The notes under the pieces: model-generated
The model's input: only the letters and a program-made list of their open reading frames with translations
Told to the model about the DNA's origin: nothing
Database searches by the model: none
From: Eubacteriales bacterium
GTDB taxonomy: Bacteria > Bacillota > Clostridia > Oscillospirales > CAG-272
Direction: 5' to 3'
DNA: 8,632 nucleotides
NCBI GenBank assembly: GCA_028709565.1
Contig: JAQVWU010000101.1
Location: 1 to 8,632, forward strand
In this document: piece after piece, positions 1-6,511 of the stretch
Layout: the number at the start of each line of letters is the position of its first letter
Position numbering within the stretch: the stretch's first letter is position 1
Made by a program: the position numbers and the translations under genes

Positions 1-168
1 CCTGATTTTCGGAATGGTCAGCCCGGTTTCCTCCACACGCGCATGATTGAGCGCCTCGTTTAACACATCGGCTTTGGAATAATCGGAATCAAATACTTTG
101 ATGCAGTCGGCGCCGTCCGCGTATACCGTTTTATTGGTCCTGACCGCTATTATTCTGTCAAGTTTCAT
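1..168 (-). CDS. APH-like phosphotransferase (TIGR02172-like), N-terminal part only
   Basis: The leftward reading frame starts at the ATG at 168-166 and stays open for 56 codons to the left edge, so the C-terminal part is missing from this window. It begins MKLDRIIAVRTNKTVYADG and continues with a KVFDSDYSKADVLNEALN stretch and an ARVEETGLTIPKI stretch. This resembles the start of the aminoglycoside/choline phosphotransferase-like family TIGR02172 found in anaerobes, recognised from memory. Such proteins have a protein-kinase-like fold and phosphorylate small molecules; the substrate here is unknown and antibiotic resistance should not be assumed. The start is supported by AAAAGAGG at 184-177, 8 bases upstream. 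The gene lies 41 bases after the adhE stop on the same strand with no terminator between, so it is probably co-transcribed with rex and adhE. The catalytic loop (HGD-type motif) lies outside the window and cannot be checked. Confidence 0.6.
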   Translation of the reverse strand, partial: MKLDRIIAVRTNKTVYADGADCIKVFDSDYSKADVLNEALNHARVEETGLTIPKIR

Positions 169-209
169 TGATTTTTCCTCTTTTCTCAATTTCCTCGATT
201 TTACTCACT

Positions 210-2828
210 TTATATTTGCTCATCTGTTGTGCCGTAGTAGGCGTTGAGATACATCTGTTTTATTTCGCTCATGAGCGGATAACGGGGATTGGCGCCCGTG
301 CACTGGTCGTCAAAGGCCTGCTCGGTCATGGCGTCAACGCTGTTTATAAACACCTCTTCGTCCGGCACATAGTCTTTGATTGCCGGCTTGATGCCGACGG
401 CGGTCTTGAGTTTGTTTATGGCGTTTATTAAATTTTCAAGTTTTTCTTCGTCGTTCGCTCCGGCAATGCCGAGGGTGTCGGCAATCTCGGCGTAGCGCGC
501 GAGGGTATGGGGATGGTCATACTGCGAAAATGTCCCCATCTTGACCGGTGTTTCCGACGCGTTGAAGCGGATAACCTCGTTGATCATGAGGGCGTTTGCC
601 ACACCGTGAGGCAGGTTGTGGAAGGCGCCCAGTTTGTGAGCCATGGAGTGGCAGACGCCGAGGAAGGCGTTGGCAAAAGCCATGCCGGCCATGGTGGCTG
701 CGTTTGCCATCTTCTCGCGGGCTTCGATATCGCTGCCGTTGTCATAGGCGCGGGGCAGATATTCGAACACCATTTTGAGGGACTGCTTGGCGAGGCTGTC
801 GGTATAGTCGGTCGCCATCATGGAAGCGTAGGCCTCAAGGGCATGGGTGACGGCGTCGATGCCCGAGGCGGCGGTGAGTCCGCGGGGGGCGGTCATATGG
901 AGGTCGGCGTCTATAATGGCCATATCGGGCATGAGTTCATAATCGGCCAGCGGATACTTGACCCCGGTTGCCTCGTCGGTGATAACGGCGAACGGAGTGA
1001 CCTCCGAGCCGGTGCCGGCGGTGGTGGGGACGCAGATGAAATAGGCCTTTTCGCCCATCTTGGGGAATGTATAGACCCGCTTGCGGATGTCCATGAAACG
1101 CATAGCCATGTCCATAAAATCGACATCGGGATGTTCGTACATCACCCACATAATCTTGGCCGCGTCCATAGCCGAGCCGCCGCCCAGGGCAATGATAACG
1201 TCGGGGCCGAAGGCCGTCATATGGGCGGCGCCCTCTTTGGCGCAGGCCAGCGTGGGGTCGGGCTCCACGTTGAAGAAGGTGGTATGGACAATACCCATTG
1301 CGTCGAGTTTATCGGTAACGGGTTTTGTAAATCCGTTTTGGTATAAATAGGTGTCTGTAACGATAAAGGCCTTCTTTTTGCCCATGACCATTTTCAGTTC
1401 ATCCAGGGCGACGGGCAGGCAGCCCTTTTTCATATAAATCTTCTCGGGGGCGCGGAACCACAACATGTTTTCTCTCCTCTCGGCAACCGTCTTGATATTG
1501 ATCAGGTGCTTAACACCGACGTTTTCGGAAACACTGTTTCCGCCCCATGAACCGCAGCCCAGGGTAAGGGAGGGGTCAAGCCTGAAGTTGTACAGGTCGC
1601 CGATACCGCCGTGGGAGGAGGGGGTGTTGATCAGAATGCGGCCGGTCTTCATGCGGTCGGCGAATTGATCCAGCTTTGCCGCCTCGGTTTGCGTATTGAT
1701 ATAGATGGACGAGGTATGACCATAACCGCCGTCTTTTATGAGCTGTTCCGCCTTGGAAAATGCTTCGTCGATGTCTTTGGCGCGATACATGGCAAGCACC
1801 GGGGACAGCTTTTCATGGGCGAATTCCTCGGACAGGTCCACGCTTTCCACCTCGCCTATGAGAATCTTGGTCCCGGCAGGTGCCGTTACCCCCGCAAGCT
1901 CCGCAATAATCTCCGCCGACTGGCCTACGATCCTGGCGTTGAGTGAACCGTTTATGATAATTGTTTTTCTGACCTTCTGGGTCTCTTCGGGATTAAGAAA
2001 ATAGCATCCCCTCGCGGTAAATTCGGCTTTGACCGCGTCATATATACCGTCGGCAACGATAACCGCCTGTTCGGAGGCGCAGATCATGCCGTTGTCAAAG
2101 GTCTTGGAATGGATAATCGAATTGACGGCCTGTATAATATCGGCCGATTCGGTGATGATGGCGGGGGTATTGCCGGCGCCGACGCCGATTGCCGGTTTGC
2201 CCGACGAATAGGCGGACTTCACCATGCCCGGACCTCCGGTGGCCAGTATGAGATTGGATTCCCGCATGACCAGATTGGTCATATCCAGCGAGGGCTTGTC
2301 AATCCAGCCGATGATGCCGGCGGGGGCCCCGGCGGCAACGGCGGCGTCCAGTACCACCTGCGCGGCGGCAATGGTGCATTTTTTGGCGCGGGGATGGGGG
2401 CTGATTATTATAGCGTTGCGGGTTTTCAGGGCAATCAGCGCTTTAAAGATTGCGGTTGAGGTAGGGTTTGTCGTGGGAATCAGCGCGGCAATCACGCCGA
2501 CCGGTTCGGCAATCTTTTTTATGCCGAAGGCTTTGTCCTCTTCGATAACACCGCAGGTCTTTTCGTCTTTATATTTATTGTATATATATTCGGACGCGTA
2601 ATGATTCTTTATTACTTTATCTTCGATGACGCCCATGCCGGTTTCCTCTACCGCCAGTCTGGCGAGGGGAATGCGCGCCCGGTTTGCGGCGATGGCAGCG
2701 GCCCGGAAGATGCTGTCAACCCGTTCCTGGGTAAAGGACGCGTATTCGGCCTGGGCCTTCCTAACGTCCTCAAAGCGGGCCTCCAGGGCTTCTACGCTGT
2801 CAACAAATTCATATGTTTTTGTTTTCAT
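210..2828 (-). CDS. adhE: Bifunctional acetaldehyde-CoA / alcohol dehydrogenase AdhE
   Basis: This 872-residue cytoplasmic enzyme reduces acetyl-CoA to acetaldehyde and then ethanol, oxidising two NADH, and is the main ethanol-forming, redox-balancing step in fermenting anaerobes. Residues 1 to about 440 form the CoA-dependent aldehyde dehydrogenase half, with the nucleotide-binding stretch around 196-220 (ATGGPGMVKSAY ... GVGAGN) and the catalytic Cys250 in DNGMICASEQ. A linker near 445-465 leads to the iron-dependent alcohol dehydrogenase half, with GGGS at 549-552 and probable Fe ligands Asp658, His662, His727 and His741 (GIDAVTHALEAY, CHSMAHKLG, LPHGVANA). Length and key residues match the family (E. 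coli AdhE has 891 residues), so it should be active and able to form spirosome filaments as the family does. The start is set by AAAGAGGT at 2842-2835. It follows rex by 49 bases on the same strand; no separate promoter or Rex site is obvious in that gap, so it is probably expressed from the rex promoter. Confidence 0.97.
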   Translation of the reverse strand: MKTKTYEFVDSVEALEARFEDVRKAQAEYASFTQERVDSIFRAAAIAANRARIPLARLAVEETGMGVIEDKVIKNHYASEYIYNKYKDEKTCGVIEEDKAFGIKKIAEPVGVIAALIPTTNPTSTAIFKALIALKTRNAIIISPHPRAKKCTIAAAQVVLDAAVAAGAPAGIIGWIDKPSLDMTNLVMRESNLILATGGPGMVKSAYSSGKPAIGVGAGNTPAIITESADIIQAVNSIIHSKTFDNGMICASEQAVIVADGIYDAVKAEFTARGCYFLNPEETQKVRKTIIINGSLNARIVGQSAEIIAELAGVTAPAGTKILIGEVESVDLSEEFAHEKLSPVLAMYRAKDIDEAFSKAEQLIKDGGYGHTSSIYINTQTEAAKLDQFADRMKTGRILINTPSSHGGIGDLYNFRLDPSLTLGCGSWGGNSVSENVGVKHLINIKTVAERRENMLWFRAPEKIYMKKGCLPVALDELKMVMGKKKAFIVTDTYLYQNGFTKPVTDKLDAMGIVHTTFFNVEPDPTLACAKEGAAHMTAFGPDVIIALGGGSAMDAAKIMWVMYEHPDVDFMDMAMRFMDIRKRVYTFPKMGEKAYFICVPTTAGTGSEVTPFAVITDEATGVKYPLADYELMPDMAIIDADLHMTAPRGLTAASGIDAVTHALEAYASMMATDYTDSLAKQSLKMVFEYLPRAYDNGSDIEAREKMANAATMAGMAFANAFLGVCHSMAHKLGAFHNLPHGVANALMINEVIRFNASETPVKMGTFSQYDHPHTLARYAEIADTLGIAGANDEEKLENLINAINKLKTAVGIKPAIKDYVPDEEVFINSVDAMTEQAFDDQCTGANPRYPLMSEIKQMYLNAYYGTTDEQI

Positions 2829-2857
2829 CCTGTTACCTCTTTCCGTGATGAGTTAAT

Positions 2858-2877
2858 TTATATTTGCTTATATTTGC
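2858..2877. repeat. Tandem decamer between rex and adhE
   Basis: Two perfect adjacent copies of TTATATTTGC (plus strand; GCAAATATAA on the coding strand) lie immediately after the rex stop codon. The same decamer occurs once more at 210-219, where it forms the last sense codons and the stop of adhE. The tandem pair takes up 20 of the 49 bases between the genes. It may be a small duplication, or a target for RNA processing or translation control. No function can be assigned from sequence. Confidence 0.6.
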
Positions 2878-3489
2878 CTATATCTGTTTTGTAAGATATG
2901 CCAGGGATAAAGCGAGATTTTCCTGTCTGAGTACGACATGGTCCGGCACACTGAGTATACCCGGCGCAAAACTCCAGACGGCGGAAATATTATTTTTCAC
3001 CATCAGGTCGCACACACCCTGAGCCGCGTCCCGCGGGACTGTAATAATGCCGATTCTGATTGCGTGCCGATAACAGAAATTATCGAATTCTTCCATGGGG
3101 TATATCGGTTTGCCCGATTCGGATATCTGCGTTGTATCGCCGGTATCAAAAGCCGCCGCTATGTCAAGACCGAAGTCGGAAAAGCCGTTGTAGTCCAGCA
3201 GGGCGCGCCCCAGTTTGCCGGCGCCAACGATTATTGCCTGTTCGCTTTTGTTCAGGCCGAGATAGGCATCCAGCCGCTCGATCAAATCGTCGGTATCGTA
3301 GCCGACCTTCGGCTTCCCCTTGCCGCTCACGGCCCCCAGATCCTTGCGTACCTGCACCTCTCCGTATCCCAGCGCCTTTGCGATACCGGTAGCGGAGATG
3401 TTTTTGCTGTCCGCTCTGATGGACTTGAGATACCGCAGATATATCGGCAGCCGGCCCAGGGTGGCTTTGGGTACAATTACACCGTTCAT
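2878..3489 (-). CDS. rex: Redox-sensing transcriptional repressor Rex
   Basis: This 203-residue protein is a Rex-family repressor, which binds DNA when NAD+ is plentiful and is released when NADH rises. Residues 1 to about 75 form the winged-helix DNA-binding domain, with the family signatures LPIYLRYL (14-21), EVQVRKDLGAVSGKGKPKVGY (44-64, including the conserved QVRKDL) and the TDDLIERL helix. The Rossmann domain follows, with the dinucleotide-binding motif GAGKLG at 89-94, and the protein ends in a C-terminal helix that in Rex swaps between subunits. Length is close to the usual 205-215 residues. The start is set by a strong AAAGGAGGTG at 3506-3497, 9 bases from the ATG. It is the first gene of the leftward unit with adhE, a known Rex target in clostridia, and its own promoter overlaps a candidate Rex operator, suggesting autoregulation. 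Confidence 0.93.
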   Translation of the reverse strand: MNGVIVPKATLGRLPIYLRYLKSIRADSKNISATGIAKALGYGEVQVRKDLGAVSGKGKPKVGYDTDDLIERLDAYLGLNKSEQAIIVGAGKLGRALLDYNGFSDFGLDIAAAFDTGDTTQISESGKPIYPMEEFDNFCYRHAIRIGIITVPRDAAQGVCDLMVKNNISAVWSFAPGILSVPDHVVLRQENLALSLAYLTKQI

Positions 3490-3508
3490 GATGACACACC
3501 TCCTTTGT

Positions 3509-3526
3509 TTGTATTAATTATAACAC
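3509..3526. promoter_or_regulatory. Candidate Rex operator over the rex -10 box
   Basis: An 18-base imperfect palindrome with TGTTA on one arm and ACAA on the other matches 9 of the 14 specified positions of the clostridial Rex consensus TTGTTAA-N4-TTAACAA as I recall it. It lies on the TATAAT of the rex promoter, where bound repressor would block RNA polymerase. The inner positions match poorly, so this is a candidate only. Confidence 0.42.
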
Positions 3527-3545
3527 GTTTTTCGCCTTTCGGGAA
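3517..3545 (-). promoter_or_regulatory. Probable rex-adhE promoter
   Basis: A perfect TATAAT (3522-3517, minus strand) lies 27 bases before the rex start codon. At 17-base spacing the -35 hexamer would be TTCCCG (3545-3540), which is poor. The strong -10, its position and the candidate Rex site over it support the assignment; the -35 does not. Confidence 0.5.
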
Positions 3546-3557
3546 TTGCTTGTTTGA

Positions 3558-3599
3558 TATATCGGTAATGTACTTATCGATATAACCCTGATCGATATA
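3558..3599. repeat. Three TATATCG motifs upstream of the rex promoter
   Basis: ATCGATATAA occurs at 3576-3585 and again at 3591-3600, a direct repeat with 15-base phasing. The inverse, TATATCG, lies at 3558-3564 and forms a 7-base perfect dyad with CGATATA at 3578-3584 across a 13-base spacer. The cluster lies 13 to 54 bases upstream of the presumed -35 position of rex. It could be a binding array for a second regulator or an edge relic of the AT-rich islet. Confidence 0.45.
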
Positions 3600-3704
3600 A
3601 ATTAATAAAAAAAGACGCCCGCAAAAGGGAGTTCAACTTAGGGATTTACGAAAATAATAAATTATTGACTGACTCTCTTCAAGCGGAGGCTCGAAACAGT
3701 AAAA

Positions 3705-3744
3705 ACCGCACTGAAGGATAAAACCTTTAGTGCGGTACTTTTTT
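3705..3744. terminator. Bidirectional Rho-independent terminator
   Basis: A 13-base-pair stem (3705-3717 with 3724-3736, one G-T pair on the plus strand) encloses a 6-base ATAAAA loop. On the plus strand it is followed by ACTTTTTT; on the minus strand TTTTT follows the stem directly. Read leftward it would end transcripts from the DUF6512-like gene before they reach rex. Read rightward no intact gene precedes it. The rest of the 435-base gap between rex and the membrane protein gene holds the rex promoter region, TATATCG motifs and a recombinase remnant; 3610-3700 shows nothing recognisable. Confidence 0.8.
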
Positions 3745-3778
3745 AACTTATGTTGCTACACAATTATTCCAAGAGTGA

Positions 3779-3928
3779 TACAACGGACTGGTCGACCGCT
3801 TCGACCTTGCTAAGGCTCGCCATACTGCGGTTACCGAAGAAATGACCGATAAGCAGACAAAACTCAGTACAATTAATGCCTTTCTCTGTACCGTCCGCAT
3901 ACAAGATAAATTTGCTGATACATTTTAG
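3779..3928 (+). pseudogene. C-terminal remnant of a large serine recombinase
   Basis: This plus-strand frame reads YNGLVDRFDLAKARHTAV, then TEEMTDKQTKLSTINAFL, then CTVRIQDKFADTF and a stop. The pattern (YN-LV-RF--AKA, T--I-DKQ, I-AFL-TL--QD) resembles the coiled-coil C-terminal region of large serine recombinases carried by clostridial integrative elements, recognised from memory. No catalytic domain is present. An in-frame TGA at 3776-3778 separates it from a few further plausible codons (ATQLFQE), and there is no start codon or ribosome binding site. Its stop overlaps the stop of the oppositely oriented membrane protein gene. I read it as debris of an integrated element, consistent with the AT-rich DNA on its right. 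Confidence 0.5.
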
Positions 3929-4458
3929 TTGTTGTTATCATAGAAAATTGGCAATTCCGGCGGGTTAATTGTAAATACAACAAACAAAAAAAATATTATT
4001 ACAATGATAATAACAGCTATAAAAGTTGCCCACTTATCAGGCGTTGAATATTTAAGAAAATGAGATGCGATACTTAATGCGATAAAATAACATATAAACG
4101 CCAGAAGCATATCAACAAACACCGATTCGATACCAAAAGCACCTGTATAACTGTAAAAAAGCAACACAACTGATACAGGTGCTGCAACTAAAGAAATTGA
4201 TGCGGATACAATCCATGTATTCAATGTTGTTTTACATTTTATGTTGTTTATTTTATATATGGCTATCCACCATAATAGAAATGGAAAGAACATAAATTTC
4301 AGATGTTCCCATACACTTTCATTTACAGGATTAAACAATCCTACAATTGGATTCATACCGCTAAGTTCATATGCAAAATGCGAAAAAAATGCAACAATTC
4401 CAAGCATTAATGTGTATATGAATATTCTAATGGTTGTAAAAGCACATGTATTTCTCAT
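3925..4458 (-). CDS. DUF6512-like multi-pass membrane protein
   Basis: This 177-residue protein has about five hydrophobic segments (roughly residues 10-30, 54-70, 82-105, 112-135 and 143-165), so it should sit in the cytoplasmic membrane. Residues 39-56 carry the signature GLFNPVNESVWEHLKFMFFP, and the C-terminus has INPPELPIFYD; both fit my memory of the DUF6512 family of small clostridial membrane proteins of unknown function. No catalytic motif stands out. GGGAG at 4470-4466 precedes the ATG by 7 bases and supports the start. A large palindrome abuts this ribosome binding site. The gene follows the TspO-like relic on the same strand after 79 bases and is followed by the terminator at 3705-3744. 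Its AT-rich composition differs from rex and adhE and suggests a separate origin. Confidence 0.75.
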   Translation of the reverse strand: MRNTCAFTTIRIFIYTLMLGIVAFFSHFAYELSGMNPIVGLFNPVNESVWEHLKFMFFPFLLWWIAIYKINNIKCKTTLNTWIVSASISLVAAPVSVVLLFYSYTGAFGIESVFVDMLLAFICYFIALSIASHFLKYSTPDKWATFIAVIIIVIIFFLFVVFTINPPELPIFYDNNN

Positions 4459-4470
4459 TGTCAGTCTCCC

Positions 4471-4517
4471 ATATATGACATAAGTCTTTATCGCTTATAA
4501 AAACTTATGTCATATAT
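4471..4517. promoter_or_regulatory. 47-base near-perfect palindrome upstream of the DUF6512-like gene
   Basis: The arms 4471-4485 (ATATATGACATAAGT) and 4503-4517 are perfect 15-base inverse complements. Between them, after one C/A mismatch (4486 against 4502), TTTAT (4487-4491) pairs with ATAAA (4497-4501) around a CGCTT loop. This gives a 21-position stem with one mismatch and a 5-base loop. It ends directly at the GGGAG ribosome binding site of the DUF6512-like gene. It could be an operator, an RNA hairpin affecting translation, or a miniature inverted-repeat relic. It is too AT-rich and lacks a U-tract for a normal terminator. Confidence 0.7.
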
Positions 4518-4537
4518 AATTAAGTTATACCTACATT

Positions 4538-5122
4538 CTAATTTTGAGTTTTAGGAATTACTGAAAGGTGGTTTCGAAAGAATTTGATTGCCGCCAAAGC
4601 TATCAAAACACTCATACCTGCAAGAACTATGATTTGCAGAAGACCATACTGCCCCTTGAACCCTTCCGGTGCGATTAAAAATTGATATATTCCGAAATAA
4701 GCTCATGCAATAGGAATAGAAAACGCTGCATTTTTAATTCTCAAGAGTACAACAATGACCAAAGCAATTGCAACGATCAAGATAATAATCGCCCAGATAT
4801 CATCAGCAATCCCAAAACCGTGCCATTGCAGTTTAACAAGCATAGCAGCTGTGTTGACAACAGTAGCTATGAATAACCAACCGGTATAAATTCCAAAGCT
4901 CAGCGGAAGCAGCCAATGCTTTCCATCGTTAACCTTCAATAGATTCAGGCAAATCATAGATAGTGTAATTACAAATCCAAAAATCAATAATACGGATAGC
5001 TCAACCTGAACATATGAGAAAGCAATAATCCACGCAGTATTGAGGATGCAGGAAATCCGGAAAAGCGTGGATATATGATTTATAGCATTCTTGTAATATG
5101 GAGAATTCTTTTTTATAATCAT
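4538..5122 (-). pseudogene. TspO/MBR-like (tryptophan-rich sensory protein) relic with internal TGA
   Basis: The frame from the ATG at 5122 runs 139 codons to a TGA at 4705-4703, then stays open in the same frame for 54 more codons to a TAG at 4540-4538. Before the stop the protein has four hydrophobic segments and the stretches ISCILNTAWIIAF (24-36) and LPLSFGIYTGWLFIATVVNT (72-91), typical of the longer clostridial TspO/MBR relatives. After the stop it reads AYFGIYQFLIAPEG and a further membrane helix. In relatives I recall, this site reads as W-A-Y-x-G-I, so the TGA is probably a mutated TGG. The usual N-terminal third is absent because uvsE ends only 43 bases upstream, the start has no ribosome binding site, and an in-frame TAA lies just before it. 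Elsewhere in the window Trp is TGG, so recoding of TGA is unlikely. A shortened 139-residue product cannot be excluded. Confidence 0.6.
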
Positions 5123-5165
5123 TACAAGTTTTAATATGTTTTTGTTACTTTAATCGTTTCCTTGA

Positions 5166-6419
5166 TTATAACAATTTCATAAAGTAGAGGGAATCCATTA
5201 AATACTGTTGTTGGTGTTCCTCCACGAGTTTCCAAAGTAAGCGCTTCGCCCGAATTGTTGATTCTCCAGTACTTACTTTATCAAGGATCTTTTCAAATCT
5301 TACACTTGTACGCTTATCAGATGAATCTTTAAAATAACCCCATACATGCTGGGCGGCATTTACTGCATTTCCGGGCTTGACCGGACTCATCAGTGCGTCA
5401 TCAATCAGTTTGTAAAACTCTCCAACAGGATATACACTCTTGTCCCTCAATAGTTGCCGTATCTCTTTGTATCCTTTCGGAGAATGTTCCAGAACCAAAT
5501 ACTTATATCGCCTCCATTCATTTTCCAACCGTTGGATTCTGGGCGAAGCAATTGTATTGATACATTTTATTGCAGACAAATTTTTGTCTTTTACTTCCAC
5601 CATAATATCCGGATCTTGCCTGGAAAGTTGTTTATAAAACTGCAAAAAAACATCGACATCCAAAGTGTTAGAATGAGAACCCATCCTTTTTCCAACATTC
5701 TGCTGCGAATAATGTAACTTTTGAAGACCGTCCGCCTGTTTCCATGTTTTTCTGCATGCATCAATCCATTCAATCTCCGAATACTTATCGTTGGGATTCA
5801 CTTGATGATGAAGATTGTCAAATACAACGGGAATACCTTCACTTTCTCCAATAGAAATAACGTCTAATATATTATACTGACGGTCATCATTTTCAATCAC
5901 CAGTCGCTGCCGGATGTTTTCTTCCAAACACCGGTATTGCCTGATGAATCGTTTGAGGGTGGAAATCTTATCTCCGTATATCCCGCCTATGTGGAGAATT
6001 ATTTTTTGCTCTTGTCCTAAACCCAGTGCGTCCAAAAATTGCGCATGATATTTCAAATCTGCTATTGCTCGCTCTACCACCGCTTTATCCGGAGAATTTA
6101 GTACAGTATATTGGCCTGGGTGCATTGAAAGGCGTATACAATTTTTTATTGCTTTACGCCCAAGTTCATTTAGTTTATCACGATATATTTCCCACCATTT
6201 TACCGTATTCACTGGATGTGAACCAAAGGGTATGATATCTGAGCTGATACGAAAAAGCTTAATGTCATTCTTTATGTTATAGTCTAATATAGAATCTAAT
6301 GCTTCCAAGTTTGATTGAATTAACGTTGTTAAAATTTCAGGATTAGCATTTTTCAATAAGCAATTTCTTATCTTTGTCCCAGGAACACCAACAGTAAGGC
6401 AAGCATAACCAATACCCAC
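5166..6419 (-). CDS. uvsE: UV DNA damage endonuclease UvsE with C-terminal DUF1722-like domain
   Basis: UvsE/UVDE nicks DNA 5' of UV photoproducts and some other lesions, starting an excision route independent of UvrABC. Residues 1 to about 290 form the TIM-barrel endonuclease. All residues matching the metal site of Thermus UVDE appear present: His68, His100, His143, Glu176, Asp201, His204, His236, Glu275, with Lys234 at the position of the modified lysine and Tyr5 and Tyr104 at the damage-probing positions. Bacillus UvsE ends near residue 320, whereas this protein has 417. The extra 301-416 region (RYKYLVLEHSPKGYKEIRQL, then AAQHVWGYFKD, then KLVEEHQQQYL) resembles DUF1722, the YbgA domain. 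Translation starts at GTG (6419-6417), supported by AAAGGAGGA 5 bases upstream. It is the first intact gene of the leftward AT-rich group. No clear promoter or LexA box was seen before it. Confidence 0.92.
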   Translation of the reverse strand: MGIGYACLTVGVPGTKIRNCLLKNANPEILTTLIQSNLEALDSILDYNIKNDIKLFRISSDIIPFGSHPVNTVKWWEIYRDKLNELGRKAIKNCIRLSMHPGQYTVLNSPDKAVVERAIADLKYHAQFLDALGLGQEQKIILHIGGIYGDKISTLKRFIRQYRCLEENIRQRLVIENDDRQYNILDVISIGESEGIPVVFDNLHHQVNPNDKYSEIEWIDACRKTWKQADGLQKLHYSQQNVGKRMGSHSNTLDVDVFLQFYKQLSRQDPDIMVEVKDKNLSAIKCINTIASPRIQRLENEWRRYKYLVLEHSPKGYKEIRQLLRDKSVYPVGEFYKLIDDALMSPVKPGNAVNAAQHVWGYFKDSSDKRTSVRFEKILDKVSTGESTIRAKRLLWKLVEEHQQQYLMDSLYFMKLL

Positions 6420-6454
6420 AGCAGTCCTCCTTTTTTATCTTTAGATATTCTTTC

Positions 6455-6476
6455 ATAAGGCTTGACATAGCCTTAT
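6455..6476. terminator. Hairpin between lysR and uvsE, weak terminator candidate
   Basis: ATAAGGCT (6455-6462) pairs perfectly with AGCCTTAT (6469-6476) across a 6-base loop. In the leftward direction, downstream of the LysR gene, no U-tract follows, so termination would be weak. On the plus strand TTTTCT follows, but no gene there points rightward. It lies near the right boundary of the AT-rich islet and could also be an operator dyad before uvsE. Confidence 0.35.
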
Positions 6477-6511
6477 TTTCTATTAATGACCGTGGCTCTA
6501 TATGAATCGGC

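Noticed and set aside
507..1346. 279-codon open frame on the plus strand
   Set aside because: It lies antisense inside adhE, is rich in Gly/His/Val typical of a GC-rich shadow frame, and shows no family resemblance.
2829..2877. Separate Rex site or promoter directly before adhE
   Set aside because: The 49-base gap shows only the decamer repeat and the ribosome binding site; no TTGACA/TATAAT pair and no Rex-like palindrome.
2938..3585. 215-codon open frame on the plus strand
   Set aside because: It is fully antisense to rex, has no ribosome binding site and no recognisable domain.
4703..4705. TGA read as tryptophan (alternative genetic code)
   Set aside because: Clear genes here encode Trp with TGG, and the LysR gene ends at a TGA where the family is expected to end. 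A nonsense mutation is simpler.
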